The notes below the pieces were generated by a model, which saw only the letters and a list, made by a program, of their open reading frames with translations, was not told the DNA's origin and made no database searches. DNA of 35,568 nt from a virus, in IMG/VR virus record IMGVR_UViG_3300046450_002261, positions 1 through 35,568 of that record; one strand, given 5' to 3'. Shown here piece by piece: positions 14,442 through 22,766 of this stretch. The position numbers and the translations under genes are program-made. The first letter of the stretch is position 1. Every line of letters begins with the position of its first letter.

Positions 14442-15644
14442 CTAAATTAGGTCCCCTAGACGAGCTAGCTCATCCAATTTAACTTGAGGTTTTTCCAGCC
14501 CCCCTACAGCGCTAAACACTATAAGCGTTGGCTTGTCGCCACTGTATATACCTCTATGGACTACACTATGAGGCTTCAGCATTCTCGATAACTGATCGAA
14601 GGCTTGATCCAAACTGGACTGAGGGATTGTGTTAAGTTGTTCCGTCCCTCCGATCATAACCGCCGCAGCGCAATTGCCCGTAGATAAATCTACGCCGCCC
14701 GTTAGAATGTTATTCTTAAGATTTTCCCGAACAGCTCTAGAAATTGCAATAGGATCATTCCAGTCATCTACAGGCGAGGCTCCAAAAACCATGAGCCCAG
14801 AATTAAGGAGACTGCCGTAATCATTAGAATCAAAAGCGGAATAAGTGCTATCTTTCGCTGCTGTATGATTAAATAAATGAAATAAGCCAGCCATACTATG
14901 ATTAGCGGCTTTCCAAAATTGAGACACGGCTAAATTTGGATACAGCGTCCCAATTTTTTCATTATCTATTAAAATAAGCGGAGAGACGATCCCTTTTTCC
15001 ACCAATCCATAAGCCTCTTTTAAAACGCCGTAAGCATTAGCGTTTACCCTTTTACCTTCTGAATTTTTTGGTAAAGCAAGGATTACTCCGACCTTAGTGT
15101 CTCTAGCTTTTAACGTTTTTAAAAGCTCTTGAGATGATTTAACTAAAGGGATGACCGAGCCAGAGCCCGTACCTCCCCCGGCTCCCGCGCACACAAAAAT
15201 TTTATCTACTTCATCCCCGAAGCTATTCCTCATGAAGTCTAAAACGTCCCCCTCTTTGTCCTCAAAACATTTGGTAGCTACAGCAGGGTCTTTACCTGCC
15301 CCTCCGTCTCCAATGCATAATTTGTTTTTTAGCTTAATCGTATTTAAATCTTGTTGAGCAGTGTTTACGACGCCTATCCTTCTATAGCCTAAGTCATGAA
15401 AGGTCTCGGCTATACGGGAACCACCTTGCCCTGCTCCTATAAATCCAAATTTGAAAGCTACTGCGGCAGCGTCTTGAATTGTGTTTTTCTTTGCTTTTTC
15501 AGGAGGAGGAGGAATAAGTAAGTCTGGCATGGAGATGTCTACCGGATCGTTATAGAGGGTCTTGACTTGACTCTCTACTATCTCTTCTTTTTTACTCTCT
15601 TCTGGGGAAGGAGTCTCTAGTGGGGTAAGATTATCGTTTTCCAT
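14442..15644 (-). CDS. tubulin/FtsZ-superfamily GTPase
   Basis: 400 residues. Residues 1-60 are a disordered Pro/Glu/Lys-rich extension. The GTPase follows: G-F-I-G-A-G-Q-G-G-S (67-76) is the first nucleotide loop, and G154-A-G-G-G-T-G-S-G-S163 is the tubulin signature (T4 loop). A-F-D272-S-N-D275-Y-G-S-L-L lines up with the catalytic T7 loop of FtsZ (N-V-D-F-A-D), keeping both Asp residues. It should bind GTP and form filaments. Known phage relatives, PhuZ and TubZ, centre phage DNA in the cell or segregate plasmid-like prophages. It lies between portal and lysis genes. An A-rich region replaces a ribosome-binding site. It ends with TAG and an open in-frame tail. Confidence 0.9.
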   Translation of the reverse strand: MENDNLTPLETPSPEESKKEEIVESQVKTLYNDPVDISMPDLLIPPPPEKAKKNTIQDAAAVAFKFGFIGAGQGGSRIAETFHDLGYRRIGVVNTAQQDLNTIKLKNKLCIGDGGAGKDPAVATKCFEDKEGDVLDFMRNSFGDEVDKIFVCAGAGGGTGSGSVIPLVKSSQELLKTLKARDTKVGVILALPKNSEGKRVNANAYGVLKEAYGLVEKGIVSPLILIDNEKIGTLYPNLAVSQFWKAANHSMAGLFHLFNHTAAKDSTYSAFDSNDYGSLLNSGLMVFGASPVDDWNDPIAISRAVRENLKNNILTGGVDLSTGNCAAAVMIGGTEQLNTIPQSSLDQAFDQLSRMLKPHSVVHRGIYSGDKPTLIVFSAVGGLEKPQVKLDELARLGDLI

Positions 15645-15648
15645 TTTT

Positions 15649-17625
15649 TTAAAATTTACTTGCTAATAAAAGACTGCCTAAATATATGTCTACGTTATGT
15701 TCCGCGCAAATAGCGTGAACCTGCTTGACTCTTTCTTTATCATTATCTTGCGGCTTTTTGCAGTATGAAGTCACGCTTTTTTCCCATCTAGAGGGCTCCT
15801 CGTTACAGATGATTATATCGCAAATCTCAGCAGCTACCTCTTTCTGCTTCTTATTTAGCCTTTTTACTCTATGAATCTTTCTAAGCTCCGCCTCCGCTAG
15901 AGAAGTTAATTTCTGAGATAGAATCATATTGTCTTTAAGCCGAGCGAAGTCAAATTTCACGCTTGCTTCCCCTTGACCTACGGGAGTCGATTTCCTCTCT
16001 TCTTGAGGAATACCTTCGGTCCCCTCAGGCCTCCCCGCGCTCTTTGGGGGGCTCTCTTTCTTATCGACGTCTACTTTTTCTTTTAAATTTATATTTTCAG
16101 TTATCTTTTTTGAGCCCATTATAGGCTCGTAGAATCCGTCATTTTTAGCTTTCTTAAAGTCCTCCTGAGATTCAAGAGAGTCTTTCCTGTAAGGCAAACG
16201 ATTAGTTTTAAGAGAGTCAAATAATTCATCAGCCGTAATAGCTCCTAGCTCATATAAACGAGTATAAACTCTGTCCTTCGTCACTGAGTCTTTAAGGCTT
16301 ATTTCTTGAAAATAAGGAGTAGGGTAGTTCTTGAGTCCCATCGTCTTAGCGATTTTCTTAATTTCCGGAATTAAAAATTTCTGCAAGAAGGCTTGACGCC
16401 CCTGCTCTAAACGGGCAAGAAACACCTGTATCTTACTTTCTTGATTCGCGAACTTTTCTCCCCCTACTAAAATGTTATTAAGACCTAAGTTAATATCTTG
16501 GTCAAATATTTCATATTTTTTAGAATCTAAAAGCTCTGAAATCTTAGGGATTACAAATTCCGCTTTTGTCGTGTAGTCAGAGATGAGTACTCTCCCTACG
16601 GACTGATTTTGAAATAGCTCCTGCATGGCCGCAAGATTCCTTTGGTTAATCCCTCCTTTTTCTGGGTCCGTGCCCATAGTGACTAATAGAATCGCTTGCT
16701 GCATAGTGCGAGCGATTGCCATGTCCATTTTTTTAAGCTCGCTCTTCGCGTTGATATCCTCTAAAACTGGATAACCCATAGGAACACCATAAGGTTCGTA
16801 ATCTTGTTTTTTATAAAAAACAGTCATCACTCTGTCCATATCTAAAGGAATCTTAAGTCCTTGGGAAGAGCTAACGTTTATATCCTGAATTTGTTTCTGA
16901 ATTTCTTCAGGAAGAGAATCGAAAATTGTAAAATCTTCCGCTGAAACGGGGTTCCGTAGCCTATTCACTTCGTATCCTGAGAGATTTTTATAATAAACAG
17001 GATTGTAAAAGCTTAAATTTCCAGTAAGCCTGATGTCAGCGGGATTTAAAAGGACGTACTTTAAAGGGAGAGTTAGCTCATCCGTGAGAGCCTGAGCTGA
17101 AGGAGAAGCCCCAAAAACTTGAGTCATTTTTTTAATATCTTCTTTTTTCACTTTCCCATCAAATCGATATAAAAATACGTTACCCGAACGATAGTACTCT
17201 CTAAAAAACTGATCCTGAATTCCCCATACATTTATTTTATTAAAAAACGCTTCGAAAAAGTCCCTCGACTTCTTGCTCCCTCCCTTGAAGAATAAGGAGC
17301 CGCAAGAGAACTCAGTCATTAGGTCGATAACGTTTCTAAACTGAGCAAAATTATAATAAGCTTTTTGACATAAAATTACAGCGTCTCTGACGGTAATGTC
17401 CTTGTCTCCCCCATAGATAGCGGAATATCTCCAAGGGATTAAGCCGTCGTCAATATTTTTATATTTATCAGTGCGCTCAATATCAGCAGCTCTATTACGT
17501 CGAGTAGACGTTCGTTGCGTAGAAAGATTTGACGCCGCCGCCATCAAGGGGGTGATGTCTGCGCTTTTGGCTGTAGATGCTTTAGCCACTTCCTTTTTCC
17601 CCTGCGTATTTGCTTTAGCCCTCAT
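15649..17625 (-). CDS. portal protein
   Basis: 658 residues. It directly follows the large terminase and has the size and pattern of phage portal proteins: N-terminal basic disordered region, then a mixed region with F-R-N-V-I-D-L-M-T-E-F-S and L-N-P-A-D-I-R-L-T-G, a central F-Y-K-K-Q-D-Y-E-P-Y-G-V-P-M-G-Y-P-V-L, and a long helical stem and crown with an acidic/basic C-terminal tail containing a cysteine-bearing end. Portals form the 12-subunit ring through which DNA enters the head. The C-terminus from about 540 is Lys/Glu-rich and may be an added domain. Confidence 0.85.
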   Translation of the reverse strand: MRAKANTQGKKEVAKASTAKSADITPLMAAASNLSTQRTSTRRNRAADIERTDKYKNIDDGLIPWRYSAIYGGDKDITVRDAVILCQKAYYNFAQFRNVIDLMTEFSCGSLFFKGGSKKSRDFFEAFFNKINVWGIQDQFFREYYRSGNVFLYRFDGKVKKEDIKKMTQVFGASPSAQALTDELTLPLKYVLLNPADIRLTGNLSFYNPVYYKNLSGYEVNRLRNPVSAEDFTIFDSLPEEIQKQIQDINVSSSQGLKIPLDMDRVMTVFYKKQDYEPYGVPMGYPVLEDINAKSELKKMDMAIARTMQQAILLVTMGTDPEKGGINQRNLAAMQELFQNQSVGRVLISDYTTKAEFVIPKISELLDSKKYEIFDQDINLGLNNILVGGEKFANQESKIQVFLARLEQGRQAFLQKFLIPEIKKIAKTMGLKNYPTPYFQEISLKDSVTKDRVYTRLYELGAITADELFDSLKTNRLPYRKDSLESQEDFKKAKNDGFYEPIMGSKKITENINLKEKVDVDKKESPPKSAGRPEGTEGIPQEERKSTPVGQGEASVKFDFARLKDNMILSQKLTSLAEAELRKIHRVKRLNKKQKEVAAEICDIIICNEEPSRWEKSVTSYCKKPQDNDKERVKQVHAICAEHNVDIYLGSLLLASKF

Positions 17626-17647
17626 AATTAATGATCATTACACTTTT

Positions 17648-19474
17648 TTAAACCATTCTAGGCAAAAAAGTAGTAGAAAAGTCGTCCTTCTTTTGCCGTA
17701 AGTCAAAGTAGCATTTTAACGCCCAATTCGCCAGCATTAAAGCTGTATAGTTATCTCGCCTCGCCCGATTAGCAGAAGTGCTTCTTTTGAGGTGCTGCGG
17801 AAGGTCGAAGGTTTGAGTTCCTTTAGCTGTGCTTTTGACCTCAATTAGAGCGCACTGCCTCTTAGTTTGGTAAACTAGAGCATCTTGAGTCTCAATTAAG
17901 TCGCTTACAGTTTCTGCTCCGGTGAACTTTAAGTTAATTAAAGTATTGTTTTGTTTATCAAACGCTGAACCGTTAGCGGTAGTTCTTGAGGCAAACCAAA
18001 TATGCTTATAGTCGATGCAAGCCTGAAGGTGTTCATTAGCTTTTCGTATAAACTCGCTTGTAAAATTTTGTTTAAAACAAATTCTATAATTGCTCTTATT
18101 ATAAGAGGTTTTACATTTTCTTATCTCTTTAGTGTAGTCGATTCCCTCTTTTACGGAGTCAAACTCTATGAACTTAAGATTAATTCCGGCGTTGACAAAG
18201 TTCTCTGACTCATTGCAGCTATCTAAAAATTGATACCCCGCGTTATCAATGCAAATCATTTCTACATCGAAACTTGTTAGTATGTAAAAGAAATAATTTA
18301 TGTGGTCTTTTAAATCGCCCCCTGCCACAGCATAATTGTGCACTAAAGTTCCTTCTTTTCTTTCTTCATCAATTTCTAGAAGAGAAATGGCAAAGTAATC
18401 AGACGCGGGGCTATTACTAAAACTGGGGTCAATACCAATCATGTATTTTTTTCCCTTTCCTCCTTTAACTAAAGTCGTGGGCTCTTCTCCGTCTGGAATA
18501 GTACATTCGTGCATTTTCTTTGCACTAAAATAGCTATCACTTCCGTCTGTAAATTGAGCGCAATACTCTCGCAAAAATGAAGAGTGGGACTGGCCGCCGC
18601 CTTGAGCTTCTTCAATGATAGTTTTATCAATCATTTCAGGAGGAAGGGCTTCGTACCCTAATTGAGATATAAAATATTTCGCATTATAGTTCTCGTTATC
18701 ATAAATCTTAACCATCCATTCTTTATAAGTCTTATATAAATTTTCAAAAGTATAAGAGGCTGAAGAAAGGGCAATCATTTTTGAAGAGTTTTCAAAAACC
18801 ATTCGGTCCTCTTCTTTCATTTTTCCAGAGTTAATGAATTTATCCTCCATTTCTCTAATTTCGATCCTCTCCTTCATGTTCTGGGGAGCGACCAAGAAGG
18901 GCATTAATACCGTTTGGATTATCTCCTCCGGTAACAATAGGTACTCGTCCAGCACAAGTATGTTAGCTCTAAAGCCTCGAATTTTTTCCCCACTTAAAGG
19001 TATCGCTGTAATGCTCCCGCCGTTCACCTCCCATTCGTATTGATCATTTCTCTTCGAAGGGCGCTTGCAAAAAGCTTGTTGGAGAAGCTCGGCTCCCCTA
19101 GTCTTGACGATTTTCTCCAAATTGTTAAATATAAAGCGAGCTGTACGAAAAGTGGGGCCAGCTATTAAAATTTTAGTCCCGGGGTTAAATATGCATTGCA
19201 AGAAGCAAAAAACAGAAGCTATAAAAGTCTTACCGCAGCCACGCCCCCACACGCACATGGAAAAATTTCGAGTCATGAACCCCTTGAGGGTAATTTCCTG
19301 ATAAGGAGCTAATTTTATTCCCGATATTAACTCCGTAGTAAATCCCACGTTCGAATTTAGAAAGCGAGCCAAGGACAGACGAGCTTCTTTATCTTCTAAA
19401 TAACCGTCAAGCTTTAACAGCTCTTTATTGGTGTTACTAATGCTACTTTTATATTTGTCGGGAGCGTACCACAT
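17648..19474 (-). CDS. terL: terminase large subunit (packaging ATPase-nuclease)
   Basis: 608 residues. Walker A W-G-R-G-C-G-K-T (76-83), Walker B I-L-V-L-D-E (172-177) and the coupling motif A-L-S-S-A-S-Y (about 235-241) give the ATPase. The RNase H-like nuclease begins at I-G-I-D-P-S-F-S (D349) with a second acidic residue in C-I-D-N-A-G-Y. The enzyme cuts concatemeric DNA and drives it into the prohead through the portal. It lies 22 nt upstream of the portal gene and 2 nt after the ERCC4 nuclease gene. Confidence 0.95.
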   Translation of the reverse strand: MWYAPDKYKSSISNTNKELLKLDGYLEDKEARLSLARFLNSNVGFTTELISGIKLAPYQEITLKGFMTRNFSMCVWGRGCGKTFIASVFCFLQCIFNPGTKILIAGPTFRTARFIFNNLEKIVKTRGAELLQQAFCKRPSKRNDQYEWEVNGGSITAIPLSGEKIRGFRANILVLDEYLLLPEEIIQTVLMPFLVAPQNMKERIEIREMEDKFINSGKMKEEDRMVFENSSKMIALSSASYTFENLYKTYKEWMVKIYDNENYNAKYFISQLGYEALPPEMIDKTIIEEAQGGGQSHSSFLREYCAQFTDGSDSYFSAKKMHECTIPDGEEPTTLVKGGKGKKYMIGIDPSFSNSPASDYFAISLLEIDEERKEGTLVHNYAVAGGDLKDHINYFFYILTSFDVEMICIDNAGYQFLDSCNESENFVNAGINLKFIEFDSVKEGIDYTKEIRKCKTSYNKSNYRICFKQNFTSEFIRKANEHLQACIDYKHIWFASRTTANGSAFDKQNNTLINLKFTGAETVSDLIETQDALVYQTKRQCALIEVKSTAKGTQTFDLPQHLKRSTSANRARRDNYTALMLANWALKCYFDLRQKKDDFSTTFLPRMV

Positions 19475-19476
19475 CT

Positions 19477-20412
19477 TTACAAAATCTTTCTATCGTACGC
19501 TAACTGGAGGTCTATATTTTTATAAACACAATTAGATAAGAATATTTTCTCGCTCACCCTTACCGCTTCCTTTCTCCCCTTAACAAAAAGAAATTGGGCG
19601 TGGTCATATTTTTGTATAATTCGCCTCACGTTGTGAAATATAAACTCCGGAGTGGCTTTTATTTTTTTTGAAATATGAGGCAGGAAGGGGAAACTTAACG
19701 CCTGAGATAGAGTGTCTTCAACTAAGATAATTAAGTTAGCGTTTTGCTCTGCGGCTCTTTCAATTTCGCGACAAAACCTTTCGTAGTTCAAGGTACTTAG
19801 AGTCGAAATGAAATCAGCTAACGATTTCCTTTCTATATAGCAATTACAAGTCATCTCCTTATCGTTAAGGGTGTAATCTCCAAATTTAAGACCGTATACT
19901 TCGGAGGGGATATTAAATTTCAATGGCTCTTTTTCTCTTGAGTCTATTAACACCTTGTGCCCCTTATTAAGCTCTCCTTTTACTTCTATATTTTTAATTT
20001 TTTTATATTTATTTTTCAAGCCTAATCTTAAACACAACTCATAATAATCATCAAAATATTGTTCGAAAGTCACTATCGAAGGAATAGCTACCGTTCTCAA
20101 TTCAATTTGACACGGAGAATATATTAACTCCTTTTCCCTTTTCCTCTTGCAGAGAAGAATCTCTAAATACTCTTTAGCTTTATCGAGTGGCTGTCTTTTT
20201 AACCATTTCAATTGATTTGCTCTTGTATTAAAATCATTAGAAAAATAATAATCTTTAGATTTAAATTTTATAATCTTTTGATCATGGAGATCGTAACGAG
20301 GAAAATATTTTTGATAATACGCCGCCACGCGAAGCTTATGAGCTTTAAGGTGAGCGTGTAACTGGCGCTCCGTTTCAAACTCTTTTTCGCAAGCTTTACA
20401 TTTAGATACCAT
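19477..20412 (-). CDS. ERCC4-type nuclease with N-terminal C2H2 zinc finger
   Basis: 311 residues. C5-X2-C8-X12-H21-X3-H25 is a textbook C2H2 finger. The nuclease domain begins near 153: V-L-I-D157-S-R-E160, then G178-D179-Y, then E194-R-K-S-L-A-D200, the full 'D...GD...ERKxxxD' signature of XPF/ERCC4 endonucleases, which cut branched or flapped DNA. No helicase part is present. Two nt before terL and 2 nt after the candidate small terminase, so it is cotranscribed with packaging genes. It may trim DNA branches before packaging, or be a mobile endonuclease; the first fits its place better. Confidence 0.87.
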   Translation of the reverse strand: MVSKCKACEKEFETERQLHAHLKAHKLRVAAYYQKYFPRYDLHDQKIIKFKSKDYYFSNDFNTRANQLKWLKRQPLDKAKEYLEILLCKRKREKELIYSPCQIELRTVAIPSIVTFEQYFDDYYELCLRLGLKNKYKKIKNIEVKGELNKGHKVLIDSREKEPLKFNIPSEVYGLKFGDYTLNDKEMTCNCYIERKSLADFISTLSTLNYERFCREIERAAEQNANLIILVEDTLSQALSFPFLPHISKKIKATPEFIFHNVRRIIQKYDHAQFLFVKGRKEAVRVSEKIFLSNCVYKNIDLQLAYDRKIL

Positions 20413-20414
20413 AT

Positions 20415-21503
20415 CTAGCCTTCTAAAACCTCTTCTTCGGTTAAACCTAATACTCTCGCTCTGATTTCATCCATATTCGAGATATTATTAATCTCTTCAG
20501 ATAGAACGTCTTTTCTCATCTCGGCTAAAGCTATCATTTTCTTCCTGCCCTCTTCATCTCTCCATATCTCTACTAAGTTTAAAATGCTTGCGTTATCTTT
20601 TTGCTGATTCTTTAGTCTAGAACTTCTTTTTTCCTTAAGGTCGTCTAAAAGCTTATGTTGCCTATTTACTGATTGATGGTATTCATTTTGAGCTGTATTT
20701 ATAGACTCGACAAGAGCCATTGAGATTCTTCTCCCTTCGCTGTCGTTAGCTGCGTCATCAAGAAGCCCCTGAAGGTGCTCTACTCTTCGCTGAATATTAG
20801 AGGCTATAACCGCTTCTCCTGAGAGGACGATGTATTGATCTATCTCTTCGTGGCTTAAGTCCGGTTTGTCATGAGTATAACGAACAAAGCTGCTCTCATA
20901 TAATTCGCGATCAACATTTGTTGATAAATGATTCATATGATGAAGAAACCTGAAGGTATGCAGATACCGAATCAACATCTCGCAATTTTTTTTATTCGCC
21001 GCAGTAATCTTGCTTCTGTCAATACCCTCTAAGATATATTTATTAACTTTAGCTATCGCCCGATCTACACTCCTAGGCGGCTTATACTCTTCTTGGGGAA
21101 TTTCCCCTGCCCGAAAGCCTTCTTCAGGACTTAGCGACTGAATATACTCCTGAACAGAGCGGGCTTCTGGACTGAGATTTGAAAGATTGGAATCATCGAA
21201 AAGTAGACGAGCTATCTCCACAAAACTCATCATACGATAATGATTATCAATAAACTCCGCATCCTCTTCAGATAATTTAGTTTTTTCTTTTGGTTGGTAT
21301 TGATGGGAAGCCTTAGCTTTTAATCCCCTTTCCACTAAAGCAGCTTTTACAAGTCTACCGTACTTACTCCTGCCGTCTTTCATATTCTCGGGCTCATCGC
21401 TAAAGAAATGGTCTACGAAAGCAGAAGTTAAAGGCTTTATGTCGCTGCACCCTTCTTCAAACTTTTTCCAAATGAATTCCTTATGTTGGTCGGTAGGTTT
21501 CAT
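20415..21503 (-). CDS. DNA-binding protein, candidate small terminase
   Basis: 362 residues, mostly helical, no membrane part. Around 75-125 a helix-turn-helix-like segment is seen (L-S-E-E-D-A-E-F-I-D-N-H-Y ... F-V-E-I-A-R-L-L-F-D-D), followed by long coiled-coil-like helices (E-S-I-N-T-A-Q-N-E-Y-H-Q-S). Its place before the ERCC4 nuclease and terL suggests it recognises phage DNA for packaging. It is longer than most small terminases and I cannot assign a family, so the role is inference. Confidence 0.7.
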   Translation of the reverse strand: MKPTDQHKEFIWKKFEEGCSDIKPLTSAFVDHFFSDEPENMKDGRSKYGRLVKAALVERGLKAKASHQYQPKEKTKLSEEDAEFIDNHYRMMSFVEIARLLFDDSNLSNLSPEARSVQEYIQSLSPEEGFRAGEIPQEEYKPPRSVDRAIAKVNKYILEGIDRSKITAANKKNCEMLIRYLHTFRFLHHMNHLSTNVDRELYESSFVRYTHDKPDLSHEEIDQYIVLSGEAVIASNIQRRVEHLQGLLDDAANDSEGRRISMALVESINTAQNEYHQSVNRQHKLLDDLKEKRSSRLKNQQKDNASILNLVEIWRDEEGRKKMIALAEMRKDVLSEEINNISNMDEIRARVLGLTEEEVLEG

Positions 21504-21504
21504 A

Positions 21505-22200
21505 TTATAAAATATCTATTTCATTATCTTGTAAAACTTTTTTTACTTTAGCTATTATTATTTTCTGTATATTTTTTATTTGTTTGTAACCGGGCTTTCT
21601 ATCTTTTTCAGAAGTTTTATAGCCTACGGTTTTTGCTGCTTCTTCTTCGGAGAGGTTATCAATATATAAAGCTTTGTAAACCTTCCATTCCAAAGGCTTT
21701 AAAATACTCTCCATTTTAGAGTGTAATTTAGCCGCATTAGAAAAAAAATTATCCTCCGCATAGCTCTGGCTTTTAACTTCAAATAGATGATTTTCTAAGG
21801 GCACGGCTATCTTAACGTCATGAGCAATTTTTTTAGTTTTTTCCCATTTGGAAACTAAGGGACATACGTTATCTTGCTTTCCGTACACTAGGCATCTATC
21901 CTGCGGTTCGGCTGCCGCACACCGAGAACACGGCTTAGAATAATTACCGTAATTATTCCTTATGATGTTCTTTATCTGATTAGTTATTATCCGATTTAAC
22001 CACGGAGCCAATGGGTAGGCGGAGTTGTAAAGATGCCATTTTTTAAAAAGGTGCAATTTAATTATCTGTGAAACGTCATCAAAGTCAAGCCAGCTTAGAG
22101 AATGAAGAGTCCACCTTCCCTTCCTTTTCTCTATTTCTCTATTTATTAATAAAATAGAATCCTCAAAAGAGGGCTTAAGCTTTTTCTTTTTTTTAGCCAT
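21505..22200 (-). CDS. sigma70-like RNA polymerase factor with four-cysteine insert
   Basis: 231 residues. A sigma region 2-like helix block (D-F-D-D-V-S-Q-I-I-K-L-H-L-F-K-K-W, 39-55, then W-L-N-R-I-I-T-N-Q-I-K-N-I-I-R-N) and a C-terminal region 4-like helix-turn-helix (L-E-W-K-V-Y-K-A-L-Y-I-D-N-L-S-E-E-E-A-A, about 170-189). Between them C91-X2-C94-X8-C103-X9-C113 could bind zinc. Phage sigma-like factors such as T4 gp55 direct host polymerase to late promoters. The ATG overlaps the stop of the zinc-ribbon gene upstream. A very basic start (K-K-K-K-K) may help DNA binding. Confidence 0.75.
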   Translation of the reverse strand: MAKKKKKLKPSFEDSILLINREIEKRKGRWTLHSLSWLDFDDVSQIIKLHLFKKWHLYNSAYPLAPWLNRIITNQIKNIIRNNYGNYSKPCSRCAAAEPQDRCLVYGKQDNVCPLVSKWEKTKKIAHDVKIAVPLENHLFEVKSQSYAEDNFFSNAAKLHSKMESILKPLEWKVYKALYIDNLSEEEAAKTVGYKTSEKDRKPGYKQIKNIQKIIIAKVKKVLQDNEIDIL

Positions 22201-22552
22201 TAGGTCTTATAGCGCCCGCCTCTTTTCGGAACTGCTCTAAGACCTTCTTTTTGGATATCTTTGGAGCTTTCTTTTTAACAGTTTTTGCAGAGCTGGAAGA
22301 AGAGAGGTCGGGAGCTAGTTGGCCCAGAGTCGCTAAGGGAATGCCTTTAACCCCCTCTACTCCTTCGATCTCAAAATCAAGTTTATTAATATTAGGTACG
22401 CTTTCCGGCTGTTTATCTTCGACAGCCTCGCCTAAGCGAGCGTCAACAGAAGCTTTAGCTTGGGAAAAAGAGTTCCCGCACTTTTGACAAAAGTTCGGCT
22501 TACTTATAGTGTAAGTATTATCAGTACCGCAGGATGAACAATATAGTTTCAT
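22193..22552 (-). CDS. zinc-ribbon protein
   Basis: 119 residues. C5-S-S-C8 and C22-Q-K-C25 form a zinc ribbon at the N-terminus; a Glu/Pro-rich linker and a basic C-terminal helix (K-T-V-K-K-K-A-P-K-I-S-K-K-K-V-L-E-Q-F-R-K-E) follow. Zinc-ribbon phage proteins often touch RNA polymerase or DNA. It overlaps the sigma-like gene by 8 bp, so the two are probably made together, possibly as cofactors (inference). Promoter candidate 22573-22599. Confidence 0.7.
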   Translation of the reverse strand: MKLYCSSCGTDNTYTISKPNFCQKCGNSFSQAKASVDARLGEAVEDKQPESVPNINKLDFEIEGVEGVKGIPLATLGQLAPDLSSSSSAKTVKKKAPKISKKKVLEQFRKEAGAIRPNG

Positions 22553-22569
22553 AATTTAGCAATATTCGT

Positions 22570-22582
22570 TATATTATAACAA
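22570..22582. promoter_or_regulatory. symmetric -10 region between divergent genes
   Basis: GTTATA-T-TATAAC around 22568-22580 is an inverted repeat that gives TATAAT on the minus strand (toward the zinc-ribbon gene, 20 nt from its ATG, with TTGATG 15 nt further upstream) and TATTAT on the plus strand (9 nt before the ATG at 22587). A divergent promoter pair is plausible; the plus-strand -35 is poor. Confidence 0.45.
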
Positions 22583-22586
22583 AAAC

Positions 22587-22766
22587 ATGAAAACATCAAA
22601 TAAATATTTACACCAAAACATTAATAAATTAAAAGAAATTTTAGAAATTTCTTATCCCTTCTGCAAGCATAGCGATCCCGATGTCGCACAAGGAGCAGCT
22701 ATGATTAACAAATTAGCCAAAGAGTCTTTGGATAACGTAGAAAAAGCTTCAAGGCAGACTCTTTAA
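22587..22766 (+). CDS. small plus-strand protein of unknown function
   Basis: 59 residues, ATG at 22587, TAA at 22764-22766: the only likely plus-strand gene in the window. It fills the gap between the zinc-ribbon gene and phoH and overlaps the last 18 bp of phoH tail to tail. The composition is that of a normal small helical protein (N-I-N-K-L-K-E-I-L-E-I-S-Y-P-F-C-K-H ... I-N-K-L-A-K-E-S-L-D-N-V-E-K-A) and codon use is like the neighbours. No family recognised; it has no clear ribosome-binding site and a -10 word 9 nt before the ATG. Confidence 0.6.
   Translation: MKTSNKYLHQNINKLKEILEISYPFCKHSDPDVAQGAAMINKLAKESLDNVEKASRQTL

Noticed and set aside
14442-14444. Genetic code change with TAG read as an amino acid
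   Set aside because: TAG ends other genes at natural points, such as the capsid gene (TAA one codon later), the radical SAM gene and the lipoprotein gene, so one odd TAG is not enough.
14442-15644. Host ftsZ captured by chance or a bacterial chromosomal region
   Set aside because: Lies between phage portal and holin genes on the same strand and differs from FtsZ in its N-terminal extension and T7 loop (Ala for Asn).
20696-20703. TATAAATA on the minus strand, the T4 late promoter word
   Set aside because: It is in the middle of a coding region, far from any start, and does not recur before late genes.
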